Of a stretch of 64,000 nt of DNA, positions 28,349-37,876 are shown piece after piece. A program made the translations under genes and the position numbers. The stretch covers positions 6,299,632-6,363,631 of the forward strand of contig SJPJ01000001.1 in the NCBI GenBank assembly GCA_007859835.1, given 5' to 3'. The notes under the pieces are model-generated. The model saw only the letters and a list, made by a program, of their open reading frames with translations. It ran no database searches and was not told where the DNA came from. The DNA is from Novipirellula herctigrandis. GTDB taxonomy: Bacteria > Planctomycetota > Planctomycetia > Pirellulales > Pirellulaceae. Within the stretch, counting starts at the first letter, position 1; every line of letters starts with the position of its first letter.

Positions 28349-30762
28349 TAGTTAAGGTTTTCGCGTTGCCACTTAAAGATGGATGGAACGTCCGGCGTTG
28401 GACGTGCAGCCTCGCGAAGTGGGAAACTACGGTTGCCTTGGTTGGCAGCGGGAGTTCCATCGCCACTTGCGATTGTGCCGTTGCCGCCAAAGATTTGATT
28501 GTCAATCAACTCGACTCCGATGCAGTCGGAAGTTACGAGTGTGGTCATCGGCGATAGCTTGTCTTTCAGAATAAAGACATTGCCTTTGATGATATGGTCA
28601 AAGCTGCTTGTTTTCGCGAACACGCCCTCTCCCTTATCAACGCAAAAACGATTGTGTAGGATCAGCCAATTCTCGTTCATACCACCCATCCAAAGTCCAG
28701 CGCGTTCGCTAGTGATATCGCAGTTGTAGACAACATTTCGCGGGCCATTGGGACCATGGGCGGTATCTTCGGGTGGCGATGCCCACAAACCGTAGCCATA
28801 GGCGCCATGGCCTCGGCGTGACGTGATTACGCATTGTTCCATCAGGTTTTCGTTGGTCCAGCCCGAGTGCCATTGGCCGTCGCTGTCGTGAAATACGGAC
28901 TTCCGAATCACATTGCCGCTGGCTGCCCACTGGAACAGCGGGGCATGTCGAAATCGAAAGGTTTCGACATTTTCCATCAGGCAATCCCAAGACCGTTCCC
29001 AGCCAGTGTAGGCAGTGCCGCCGCCACCCTTGAACCAAGCATCCTCGAAGACACAGTCACGGATTTCACACCATTTTGCGTCATTGCTGTAGATTGGATT
29101 TCGACCGCAATTCTTGATTTTCACACCACGACCCCAGCAATTGGAAGCGTTCTTGAACATGACTGTCGTAATCCACAGGTTCGCAGTCTGCTCGATGTAA
29201 AGGTCCTCGATGCCACATCGTTCGATCAGGTGGGTTTTCTGTACGTAGGCTCCGTCGATGACAGGAAAGTCGATCCGCAAGGGCTGATTGATTTGGACGA
29301 TGTTGCCTACTACCGCCTCGATTTTGTAAATGTTGCGACGGTAGGTGCCCCACTTACAAAGATTCTGGGTGATTGCTTTCCAACGTTTCGTTGCAGGCGC
29401 GTCGAGTGCGATGTACTCACCAGCAGTTAGGTTCCTTGAATCGGACACGTTCAGTGTTGTATCGCCACGTTTGCCATCTTGGAGCAGCTTGATGTGCGGT
29501 CCGCTTTTTCCATTGCCTGAAAACGTAATGACGCCATCGATCGTACGCGATTGCGGGGTTGATTCGGTATAGTTGGGATTGGCGTCGATCAGGCATTTGC
29601 ACGAGACCAATTGCCCATCACGATAGGTTCCCGTGCCTATGAGTGTGTGGGTGCCCTGGCCAAGTTTTTGGTTGATCTCGCGGCCATGCATCGACATCGA
29701 GTAGGTGTTCCCTGAATGGGTACTCCTCGTCCATGATGCCAGCGTTTTGCCATCACAGTCGATCTGCATTGTCATCAAGTCGGTGGGCCGGCAATGAAGT
29801 TGCAGGATGGTATTGTTTCCGACTTTTCCGTCATCGATACCGTAGAATGCTGCTCCTGGGGCGGGGATGTCGAAGCGAAAGAGAAGCCGCGTGTTCGGGT
29901 GCCCCTGACCACGGATGACGACACCGGAGTGTTTGATCGTGACAGGTTGGTCGAGATGGTAGTTGCCGCTGCCCAGGATGACGGCACCGCCACCTAAGTT
30001 GCCGACTGAATCACAGGCTGTCTGTAACGCGACGGAATCGTCTTTGCCGTCATCCGCTATCCCACCGAAATTCTCCAGACGTGCCTGTGCCGCAACCTTA
30101 GGAATACCACCCTGAACACCCGCGTGACGCCAATCGGGATAGACGATTCCGTCTGGGCCAACCACGTCCGCAGCCGTCAACGAATCCTGCTCGTGAGGCT
30201 TCCGCTTGTATTGCCCCTTCCACGGTGGCGCATCAGTGGCGATGTCACGACGAACGATGTGAAGGTCGTCCAGATAAGCATCCACTATTGCGGCGTTATA
30301 GCTATGGATCTGCAATTCGATGTAGGCAACCTTTCGGGGAAGGTAGATTTGGTGTTCGAAATTTCGCCATGTTTTGTCACTGCCGCCTAGGGCAAAGACG
30401 TGGTATTCGCCAGGGCTGATTGTATTGCCGTCTTTATCGAAAACATGAAGGTACAATCCAAGACCTTCGCCCGATACGGCAAAGACCTTGCCTCGTACTT
30501 GGTAGTAGCCACTACCCGGAATCGCGACTCTTGGTCCCGTGACATTCGATCCGTGATTCTTATCGTGATCCGCGATTCGCAGCGAATACTTGCCATTCGC
30601 AGCCTTGTCTGACGATAGTGAACTGATTTTTTCGCTGGCGGGGATTTTCCATCCATCTAGCCCCTTTTCAAAATCCCCATTGGGAATCGGGATAATCGTG
30701 TCGCCAGCGGATGTCGTGCATGCGGTTAAGAGAAGACAGAGAAGGATACTTAGCCTTATCAT
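28348..30762 (-). CDS. right-handed beta-helix (pectate-lyase-like) lipoprotein
   Basis: 804 residues from the ATG at 30762; the frame extends 36 codons upstream but this ATG opens a lipoprotein signal (MIRLSILLCLLLTAC, lipobox LTAC with Cys15). An N-terminal beta-sandwich of about 150 residues (NGDFEKGLDGWKI...) resembles a CBM4/9-type module. Then comes the pectate-lyase-3 start (ARLENFGGIADDGKDDSVALQTACDSVGNLGGGAVILGSGNYHL) and a long run of parallel beta-helix rungs (NCWGRGVKIKNCGRNPIYSNDAKWCEIRDCVFEDA). This fold is used by polysaccharide lyases and hydrolases; the catalytic residues cannot be assigned. The stop codon TAG is created at the right border of the insertion sequence. Confidence 0.83.
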   Translation of the reverse strand: MIRLSILLCLLLTACTTSAGDTIIPIPNGDFEKGLDGWKIPASEKISSLSSDKAANGKYSLRIADHDKNHGSNVTGPRVAIPGSGYYQVRGKVFAVSGEGLGLYLHVFDKDGNTISPGEYHVFALGGSDKTWRNFEHQIYLPRKVAYIELQIHSYNAAIVDAYLDDLHIVRRDIATDAPPWKGQYKRKPHEQDSLTAADVVGPDGIVYPDWRHAGVQGGIPKVAAQARLENFGGIADDGKDDSVALQTACDSVGNLGGGAVILGSGNYHLDQPVTIKHSGVVIRGQGHPNTRLLFRFDIPAPGAAFYGIDDGKVGNNTILQLHCRPTDLMTMQIDCDGKTLASWTRSTHSGNTYSMSMHGREINQKLGQGTHTLIGTGTYRDGQLVSCKCLIDANPNYTESTPQSRTIDGVITFSGNGKSGPHIKLLQDGKRGDTTLNVSDSRNLTAGEYIALDAPATKRWKAITQNLCKWGTYRRNIYKIEAVVGNIVQINQPLRIDFPVIDGAYVQKTHLIERCGIEDLYIEQTANLWITTVMFKNASNCWGRGVKIKNCGRNPIYSNDAKWCEIRDCVFEDAWFKGGGGTAYTGWERSWDCLMENVETFRFRHAPLFQWAASGNVIRKSVFHDSDGQWHSGWTNENLMEQCVITSRRGHGAYGYGLWASPPEDTAHGPNGPRNVVYNCDITSERAGLWMGGMNENWLILHNRFCVDKGEGVFAKTSSFDHIIKGNVFILKDKLSPMTTLVTSDCIGVELIDNQIFGGNGTIASGDGTPAANQGNRSFPLREAARPTPDVPSIFKWQRENLN
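28349..28354. repeat. 6-bp target-site duplication, right copy
   Basis: TAGTTA, matching 26555-26560. The first two bases form part of the TAG stop codon of the following gene on the minus strand. Confidence 0.7.
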
Positions 30763-30866
30763 CAGGACGGACTTTCGCGTTGGGGAAGGAAGGTGTAACC
30801 ACCGGTGGGAAGGATCATTATAACGGTAGATATAACGAATGCAGCCTAAAATACTTGCTGTCCGAG

Positions 30867-32225
30867 TCAACGTCTAAGGAACCGCTCGCGAAGTCTCGGG
30901 ATCAACGGTTCTTGCAGGATGGAACCTTCTCGCTCCGAAGCCTTTTCCGAAGCCCGTTGCATTAACCCTTCGATCATGTCGCCGACTGCTTGCTCAAGTA
31001 CCTCATTAGATTGCTCCCCATCTTCATCATTCTCATTTGAAAAAGTCCCGAGTAACTCACCAAGCCAACCTTCATTGTTTTCAAGTTGGATGGTCGGTTG
31101 CTCAAAAGTTCCACCGACGTCAACAGTCACCCCTTCGGTCCGAAGGCGATTGGCGATCGGTCCGTCGCCGAGTCGATTCAGGGGCAGGTCGATTGTGACT
31201 TGCAGGGCAAGGGTTTCATCGAGGCCAACGGAACCTTTGGAGACGATTCGTATCGACGATTCACCTCGTGGTAATAGCAGTGCCAAACCTTCGTGGTAGA
31301 ACCTTCCGTTGCGCACTTCGAATTGCACGATCAAGTCCTTGGCAACGGTTAGAGTGTCGCCGGCCGAATCACTACCGAAATGCTTGGTTACCTAGCTAAT
31401 GATCTTTCCAATGATGGTGTTCTTTAGCCCCGCATTGGCGCGATGCAACTGCAGCTCACCTCTCGCTTGTGCGGAGGCAGCGTTGGGTTGGTTGTCGGAA
31501 TGAAGTGGAATATCGCATTTTTCAAGCCGCAGTGAAAACTCTCCTTCGGTACTGATTTGGTCTGCCAACAGGGGAGCGATCAACTGTAAACCGTGCTCAC
31601 AAAGTTCGGGTGTAATTCGTTGGTGGTCAAACAAGGTGGCTGGTTCGACATGAAGGACCGATTGATTTTGCTGGCGAAGCAGTTCCATGCTTACGCTGAC
31701 GCTTTCGAGCTCTATCGGCGGTTCACCGGCTGAGCTCGTGCGAATAACCACCGATGCATCCCGAACGCTGGCTGCGAGCGTGGGCAGGTCGGTCGGCGTC
31801 CTTTGTTGCACACTTGTGGGACTCGTGTTTTCTTCCGGTTTCGGCTGTGATGGTTTGATCAATATATCAACCTGGGGCCGTTCAAAGTGAAAATCGCCAA
31901 GCTCTGGCCGAGACACCGACAACCCAACTCAAGAACGCTCCGCCTCAATTTTTTCAACATGGATTTTCGCCCGATTGTCGTTCGTTTCAATACGAATTCC
32001 ACTCAATGACAAAGATGAAAAATAGCCAAAGGATGCGTCTTGGCTCTCAATCATGAATTCTTCGCTACCAGCGATTTTTCGTAGAAGCCAATTTCGGAGG
32101 GGAGTCTTGGCGAGAATCCACGGACCTGCCAACAACCAGGCCGAGAACACGGCGCAGGCAAGCAAAGCAAACCGCCACTTCCACATGAAAAGTAGCAGGC
32201 ACGATGAGGGATTGCTCTTGGTCAT
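30867..32225 (-). pseudogene. AsmA-like membrane protein gene with two in-frame stops
   Basis: Three open segments lie in the same frame: 32225-31929, 31922-31392 and 31334-30867. They are separated only by an in-frame TGA (31929-31931) and an in-frame TAG (31392-31394), with coding-like sequence around each stop (IEAERS-stop-VGLSVSRPELGDF, and IIGKIIS-stop-VTKHFGSDSAGDTLTVA). The N-terminus has a membrane anchor (LLFMWKWRFALLACAVFSAWLLAG) followed by AsmA-like DASFGYFSSLSLSGIRIETND; the C-terminus has VRNGRFYHEGLALLL and GTFEQPTIQ, also AsmA-like. Two nonsense mutations without frameshift fit a young pseudogene. Readthrough or an assembly error cannot be excluded. It is much shorter than many AsmA-like proteins, so an internal deletion is also possible. 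Confidence 0.7.
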
Positions 32226-32531
32226 ACAAAGTCACTCTGGGTCGTTATGTAACTCCGTTTACCAACAATCGATGGGATCCGCGTCTATAGGAAGTCACGC
32301 AGCGGGAACAATGGTTTTTGGATTCCATGCAACACCCTCATTGCATCGAGCAACCGAAGAGTGGAGTATAACTGGTTAGAATTTAGGTTGCAGTGTACAG
32401 CACCATCGCGAGCCAGCCCGTTTGAATAGCTGATTTGACGAAAAGGAATCACCCATTGATTGAAATGTGTGCTCCAGCCCGTTTTATTCCATTGACCTCA
32501 AAATCGCCTTGTCTGGCCCGAACTTTAAAGC
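32226..32531. other. intergenic region, no gene seen
   Basis: 306 bases between the broken AsmA-like gene and the 292-aa gene on the opposite strand. It presumably carries both promoters; no clear motif. Confidence 0.5.
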
Positions 32532-33410
32532 ATGACTACCGAAACACCGTCACCGCGTCATCCTGACCTCCTCGACCGCCCGGAATTCGTAGAGCAAGGG
32601 TATCTGTTTCAACTTCTGCGCGAACGTATTGGTGAGCAGATGCCGATGCAGGAGTTGCTTGAGCAGCTTCGGCTCGAGTTGTTAGCGACCACCAAGTTGC
32701 CGATGGCAATCGATTATCTGCTGACTGAGCTGAAGCATTCGGGTTTGATGGCTCCTGCGATGCAGCGATTGAGTCACTATTTTACTACCTATCAAGCCTA
32801 CCTGATTTCGGAATCCGAAAGCGAAACCGGGCGCTTCGACACCGTTACTGCGTTACAGATTCTTGAAGCGGATGCGAAGTACCGAGCGGCCGGTGCGACA
32901 CCGGCGGGGATGTTCTTGTATCAATTCGAGGCCCTTTGCCGAAATCGTTTGAACTATGACAAAGGGCTCACCGCGATGAGCAACGACCCGATCTACGATG
33001 CCACTTGGGCAAAATGGATTTTGATGTTGCGAGCACAGGTGGGATTGATCGACCTAGCCGATTTGTTGTTCTTAGCCAGCGACGAATACCGACGTCGGTT
33101 GATCGAAGCAAAGGAGCCGCTTGAGGGGAAAGGACCGTTTTTGTTCGGCGAGAAGGAAGGACGTATTGCGTTTGGCAATCGTCGTAAGGAGCCGCTTTAC
33201 CTGTTCGCGGCAATGCAACGCCATCTCGGTTATCCTGCGGTACCACGTCCCATTCCCCCGGATCGTGACCACGAAATTATCCCACAAATGGCTCGACGGA
33301 TTGAACGACTCGAATCGAGAATCAAATTGCTAGAGGAAGAACAGCGGTCGGGGGTCGATATTACGAAGTTCTACGAAAGCAACAAAAGCAAGCTGAAGCT
33401 GCCCGAGTGA
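32532..33410 (+). CDS. conserved hypothetical protein (292 aa)
   Basis: Mostly alpha-helical, soluble, no signal. It opens with a Pro-rich lead (MTTETPSPRHPDLLDRPEFVEQGYLF). The middle includes ETGRFDTVTALQILEADAKYRAAGATPAGMFLYQFEALCRNRL, and the end is a short coiled coil (RRIERLESRIKLLEEEQRS) that suggests self-association. I cannot name a family. It stands alone between the broken AsmA-like gene and the sulfatase. ATG start; no conserved catalytic motif recognised. Confidence 0.7.
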   Translation: MTTETPSPRHPDLLDRPEFVEQGYLFQLLRERIGEQMPMQELLEQLRLELLATTKLPMAIDYLLTELKHSGLMAPAMQRLSHYFTTYQAYLISESESETGRFDTVTALQILEADAKYRAAGATPAGMFLYQFEALCRNRLNYDKGLTAMSNDPIYDATWAKWILMLRAQVGLIDLADLLFLASDEYRRRLIEAKEPLEGKGPFLFGEKEGRIAFGNRRKEPLYLFAAMQRHLGYPAVPRPIPPDRDHEIIPQMARRIERLESRIKLLEEEQRSGVDITKFYESNKSKLKLPE

Positions 33411-33604
33411 TTTCGCCCACGGTTAACTAACGGCGATGGTGTAGATGGCGCTCCCCTTTTCTACTGCGATCTACGCCGCGACGGTCGTTGATGCGATGAA
33501 TGAATTTGTAATCAATTCGGGTAGTCTCTTGTTTTAATGCATTACTAAGTGCCTTAGAATATACTGGTCTGACTCCCTCCCCCTCCTTCGTGCGGTCGAT
33601 TCCA

Positions 33605-35431
33605 ATGAAAACCTTCTTGACCCTGTTCGCGATTACAACGAGCCTGCTGTTTAGCCTCACCGCATCGGGCACCGATCGCCCTAACATTCTTTGGCTTACT
33701 TGCGAAGATAACAACATCAACTGGCTCGGATGCTATGGGAATCCGTATGCTCAAACGCCGAACATCGACAAATTGGCAGGCGAAGGTGTTCAGTACATGC
33801 ACTGCTACTCCAACGCACCGGTTTGTGCTCCTCAGCGCAGCACTTGGATTACCGGCGTGCATGCACTTTCGATGGGGACGCATCCGATGCGTAGCCGGAA
33901 TCCGATTCCTCATGAAACGATCAAGTACTACCCGGACTTGCTCAAGGAAGCAGGCTACTTTGTCGGTAACGCAGTCAAGACGGATTACAACATCGGTGGA
34001 CGCGATGACAAAGAAGCGTGGGATACCAACAAAGTCAATTGGGACGTCCTCAAGCAGAAACAGCCGTTCTTTATGGTGATCAACAATACAAAATCACACG
34101 AGTCCAAGGCCTTTGGCGATGTGGACCATTCCGAGCATAATCCCGGTGAGGTTCAGCTAGCCAAGTATCATCCGGACATCGAGGACATTCGCAAGAACTA
34201 CGCCCACTATCACGACCAAATCAAAAAGATGGACGCCGACATTGGTGAAGCGCTAAGAAATCTTGAAGACAGCGGGATGGCCGAAAATACCATTGTTATC
34301 CACAACTCAGATCACGGTGGGGTGATGCCGCGAAGCAAACGTTACTTGTTCAACAGTGGCACGCATTGCCCGTTGATCATTCGCATCCCCGAGAAGTTCA
34401 AGCATTTGCGGCCAGCCGATCTGGGTTCAAAAGTGAACGACCTTGTCAGCTTTATTGACATGCCCAAGACATGGCTGAGTCTTTGTGGAGCGGAAACGCC
34501 TGACTATTTGCAAGGAAAAATATTCTTAGGCCCGGATAAAGAGACGCGTGACTATCACTTTAGTTTCCGTGGGCGTATGGACGAACGTTGTGACAATGTG
34601 CGAGCCGTGCGAGATACCCGGTTTTTATACATTCGAAACTACATGCCCTACGCTCCATGGGGACAACGCCTTCAATATTTGTGGCGAATGAAAGCGACTC
34701 AGGCTTGGGAAGAATACTACCGTGAAGGCAAAACCGATTCGATCACGGGTCGGTTCTTTCAAACGAAACCGATGGAAGAGCTTTACGATACATCGGTTGA
34801 TCCGGACAATGTTCACAACTTGATCCACCAACCGAAGTATGCAAAAGAGGTTTCGCGACTTAGCAAGGCTCTCGATGAATGGCAGCTTAAGGTTTTTGAT
34901 GCAGGCTTGTTGCCGGAAAGCGAAGTGGTGAAGCGATCTGAAGAATATGGAAAGACGATTTATGAGATGGTGCGCGATCCGTCGCTGTACGACGTAAAGG
35001 TCTACCAGACAGCGGCAGCACTCGCACTGGAGCAAGACCCCGATAACGTCTCCATTTTCTACAACAACCTGAATGCCATGGACGCGGGAGTGCGGTATTG
35101 GGCGATCGTTGGTTGTTTCAATCTGCATGGAAAAACACCGCTGGATCCGAAGATTCTTCATGGGGCTCTCAAGGACCCTTCGCACCACGTTCGAATCATG
35201 GCGGCTTGGATTTTGTACCGTGATGGTGAAAAAGAAGCCGCGCGGAAGTGCTGGAACGAATTGCTCGAAAATGATTCCTATGCGTCGCTGAAAATTATGA
35301 ACATCCTCGATTGGATCGGTGATGGATTAGAGCCGTATCGCGAATCGATCGAGGCATGTTCGTTCAGCCACGAAGGTTATGTGAAGAGAATGCAAGACGC
35401 GGCGCGTGTGCAGGAAAAAACGAAGAGTTAG
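33605..35431 (+). CDS. secreted formylglycine-type sulfatase
   Basis: 608 residues from the ATG at 33605, which opens a signal peptide; a GTG five codons upstream is not needed. The sulfatase motif CAPQR (C74, CxPxR) is the substrate of the formylglycine-generating enzyme. Metal ligands are visible in TCEDNN (D35, N36) and HNSDHGG. Family members hydrolyse sulfate esters of polysaccharides such as fucoidan, heparan or carrageenan; the substrate here is unknown. After the sulfatase core, the C-terminal ~100 residues (GVRYWAIVGCFNLHG, then HHVRIMAAWILYRDGEKEAA) form helical HEAT-like repeats. Sulfatase abundance is a marker of marine planctomycetes. Confidence 0.9.
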   Translation: MKTFLTLFAITTSLLFSLTASGTDRPNILWLTCEDNNINWLGCYGNPYAQTPNIDKLAGEGVQYMHCYSNAPVCAPQRSTWITGVHALSMGTHPMRSRNPIPHETIKYYPDLLKEAGYFVGNAVKTDYNIGGRDDKEAWDTNKVNWDVLKQKQPFFMVINNTKSHESKAFGDVDHSEHNPGEVQLAKYHPDIEDIRKNYAHYHDQIKKMDADIGEALRNLEDSGMAENTIVIHNSDHGGVMPRSKRYLFNSGTHCPLIIRIPEKFKHLRPADLGSKVNDLVSFIDMPKTWLSLCGAETPDYLQGKIFLGPDKETRDYHFSFRGRMDERCDNVRAVRDTRFLYIRNYMPYAPWGQRLQYLWRMKATQAWEEYYREGKTDSITGRFFQTKPMEELYDTSVDPDNVHNLIHQPKYAKEVSRLSKALDEWQLKVFDAGLLPESEVVKRSEEYGKTIYEMVRDPSLYDVKVYQTAAALALEQDPDNVSIFYNNLNAMDAGVRYWAIVGCFNLHGKTPLDPKILHGALKDPSHHVRIMAAWILYRDGEKEAARKCWNELLENDSYASLKIMNILDWIGDGLEPYRESIEACSFSHEGYVKRMQDAARVQEKTKS

Positions 35432-35540
35432 GAACGCGTAATGTCTTTGTTAGGCGATTACGGTCTGGGCTGGATCATTGTTTGGCTGGATCATTCTCTG
35501 AAACAGCCTTGGTTTGGAACCGAAGCGTCTGCGACTGCCG

Positions 35541-35999
35541 CTACGGGGTTAACTCGGCAACTTGCTCGGCGATTTGTCCATCGATTTGGTCATTGGGGAT
35601 CGGCGACCACAGTGGAATGCGTTGGCTTTCGGGAAGAAAGCGGCGGTTGACCCGTTCGGGGTCTTGTTGGGACCACGTTTCTCGCATCGAACGAGCGACG
35701 ACTAGCCGTTTTAGGTTGTCATCGTACCAGCTGCATTCGTAGCGAGGCGGGGCGAACTTGCGAACCGGCAATTGGCTCGGCGTTTTGATGAGTCGCCATG
35801 CGCGAACATGAAATCGGCGATCGAGTTTGGACCAATCATAGAAGATGACTTGCTGGAACACCTCGCGACCATTTTCGTCAATGAAATGATTCAGTTCGAT
35901 CAAGTCAACTTGCTGACGTGTCGTCCCGCTATCTCGGAGAGCCCCCGAGGGTGCCATCGCAGTGGTGAGCAAAAAAAATAGTTTTGCGCAAACGGACAT
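35541..35999 (-). CDS. small secreted protein after the ECF sigma factor gene
   Basis: 152 residues. The ATG at 35999 has GGAGG 8 bases upstream, which decides the start over ORF-extended alternatives. It starts with a short hydrophobic signal (MSVCAKLFFLLTTAMAPSGA). The rest is beta-rich with aromatic residues and an RR-rich centre: HFIDENGREVFQQVIFYDWS, YECSWYDDNLKRLVVARSMRETWSQQDPERVNRRFL. I do not recognise the family. It follows the ECF sigma gene by 137 bases on the same strand and could be its target or a signalling partner (inference). Confidence 0.65.
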   Translation of the reverse strand: MSVCAKLFFLLTTAMAPSGALRDSGTTRQQVDLIELNHFIDENGREVFQQVIFYDWSKLDRRFHVRAWRLIKTPSQLPVRKFAPPRYECSWYDDNLKRLVVARSMRETWSQQDPERVNRRFLPESQRIPLWSPIPNDQIDGQIAEQVAELTP

Positions 36000-36136
36000 C
36001 TCGCCATCCTCCATGACACGGCGGTTGAGAGTCTCGCGGCGATCGCGAGACTTTTGCGGGTCAAATCGACGTTCGGCCGAATTTGACCCATTCGCCGGTA
36101 GCAAATCAGCAACTTGGACGTAAAGAGCAGTAAAAA

Positions 36137-36709
36137 CTAGGAGCGAGATTCTTCCGCACGCTCGATTGCTTCGAGCGCCAGTTTTAACTGTGCTCTGGCC
36201 CGGCTCAGGCGACTTCGGACGGTGCCAATCGAGATATCGAGAATCTCTGCAATCGTCTCGTACGACCGTTCTTCCATTTCTCGCAGCACGAGAATCGAGC
36301 GATGTTCGTCGGTTAATTGGTCCATTGCCGCCCGAACCATCGCAATCCGTTCCTGTTGAAGCATCGGTTCGTCGACGCTATCAACGCGGTCGTCGGATAT
36401 TTCGATGCCACTTTGTTCACGGAATTGGTCGAGCGACACGCGTGCCCGCTTGCGACGTCGACGCGTCAGGGCACTGTTGAACGCAATCCGGTAGAGCCAA
36501 GTAAAGAATTGGCTATTTCGTTGGAACGTATCCAGTTTGATAAACGCTCGGATAAAGGCTTCTTGTACAACTTCTTCAGCCTCATCGGCGGAACCGGTGA
36601 CTTGGATCATTGATGCAAACAAGCGGTCTTGGTTGACTTCTACCAATCTCGCAAATGCATCTCGATCGCCTTTTAGTGCTCGATCAATCAGTTCAGGCTC
36701 TTCGCCCAC
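36137..36709 (-). CDS. ECF-family RNA polymerase sigma factor
   Basis: 190 residues. Region 2 is seen as RDAFARLVEVNQDRLFASMIQVTGSADEAEEVVQEAFIRAFIKLDTFQRNSQFFTWLYRIAFNSALTRRRR; region 4 as MDQLTDEHRSILVLREMEERSYETIAEILDISIGTVRSRLSRARAQLKLAL, which includes the helix-turn-helix. Region 3 is missing, so this is group 4 (ECF). It redirects RNA polymerase to an unknown regulon. No anti-sigma factor gene is recognised beside it; the gene downstream encodes a secreted protein rather than a typical anti-sigma. Confidence 0.93.
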   Translation of the reverse strand: MGEEPELIDRALKGDRDAFARLVEVNQDRLFASMIQVTGSADEAEEVVQEAFIRAFIKLDTFQRNSQFFTWLYRIAFNSALTRRRRKRARVSLDQFREQSGIEISDDRVDSVDEPMLQQERIAMVRAAMDQLTDEHRSILVLREMEERSYETIAEILDISIGTVRSRLSRARAQLKLALEAIERAEESRS

Positions 36710-36919
36710 GCCGCCAACTTTCTTGTTACTAAAGTATCGTTTTCGGAGGTTGTCCCAACATTCAGAGCCTACACGCTAGGCTGCAAGGCACTAGTTTATC
36801 ATCCCGAACGAAAAGAAAACGACAGTTCGAAAGATTCTTGCACAATGCGAAAGCAGAGCGATCCAAAGCAGAGCAGGATCATGCTTGCTACGAAATGAAT
36901 CCTATTCTGGGTCGGCAGC

Positions 36920-37864
36920 CTAATTTTGGACGGATTCTTCGGGCATCGTAGCAATTCGCAGGTCCGAATTGGGGATTTTGTCGCCGCTGAGCAGTTTCTG
37001 CAGTTTCATCTCGACTGTCCGTTCCCCTCGCTGTTCTAGCCCGGGGGGGCTTCCCCATAAAACTCGGCGGTTGTCGGTCGTTGTCAACTCTAAAAGTGGC
37101 ACGTCATTTTGCCGCAAATCGCCATGCACACCGATACTGCGAATTCGCGTTTGGTCACGATGTCGCGCCAAAACACCAGCCAATCGAGCGGCGGCTTCGA
37201 CCCGCACGTCGCCAAATGCTCCACCGACCACGCCCGTGGGGTAAACGTCGGGAACTTCAATATGGATGTAATCGAGCGTTTCGGAGGGAGCAAACTCGCT
37301 GGTTGGCAAAAGAATGCCGTTTCCATCAATCGGGCAGAAAAAACTCCCCGATTCCTTGGGGGCGGGCTTTGCTACCAGCACCATCGCAACTGGATTTCGG
37401 TATTCGACGTGGACATCCACCGTGCCGCCAGGCAATTTTCGTACGCTAATGACTCGGCGAATCCATGGATGCGTGGCAAATGCTGACGCTATCTTGGCGG
37501 TCGCCTGAGCATCGAGCAGTGACAATTGATCAAGCGCCGTGTCCCGGAAAACGGTTTCAGTCACGTCCGTTCGAACAAATATCGGCCGATCGGTGATGCG
37601 AATTTTCGCCAATTCGACACCGTAATACTTGCTCGCAACGTGCTCGGCACCCCATCGATCCCAAGCCATATACCCGCATAGGATCAGCAAAACGGGCCAA
37701 ATGAATGACAATGCCGCTGGAGCAACAATCAAACGCCTCAGCAAATCCCGTATAGGGCGAGGACGATCCCGATCCGATATCATCGCCACGTTTGCAACCC
37801 TTCCCATCCGTTGTTGGGGTGACTGGTCCAATTGACTTTGGAAACGAAAGCTCGTTTCAAACAA
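36920..37864 (-). CDS. FtsQ-like POTRA protein
   Basis: 314 residues. A single membrane helix lies at about 48-68. The extracytoplasmic part has the FtsQ/POTRA pattern: VFRDTALDQLSLLDAQATAKIASAFATHPWIRRVISVRKLPGGTVDVHVEYRNPVAMV, where HPW(I/V) and ExR-like NPVA are typical. FtsQ links division proteins in the periplasm of bacteria with the FtsZ ring. It starts 12 bases after the stop of murB, the same order as in many dcw clusters (murB-ftsQ). Planctomycetes generally lack FtsZ, so the role may differ from canonical division. Confidence 0.75.
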   Translation of the reverse strand: MFETSFRFQSQLDQSPQQRMGRVANVAMISDRDRPRPIRDLLRRLIVAPAALSFIWPVLLILCGYMAWDRWGAEHVASKYYGVELAKIRITDRPIFVRTDVTETVFRDTALDQLSLLDAQATAKIASAFATHPWIRRVISVRKLPGGTVDVHVEYRNPVAMVLVAKPAPKESGSFFCPIDGNGILLPTSEFAPSETLDYIHIEVPDVYPTGVVGGAFGDVRVEAAARLAGVLARHRDQTRIRSIGVHGDLRQNDVPLLELTTTDNRRVLWGSPPGLEQRGERTVEMKLQKLLSGDKIPNSDLRIATMPEESVQN

Positions 37865-37876
37865 GTTCGCCCGTCT

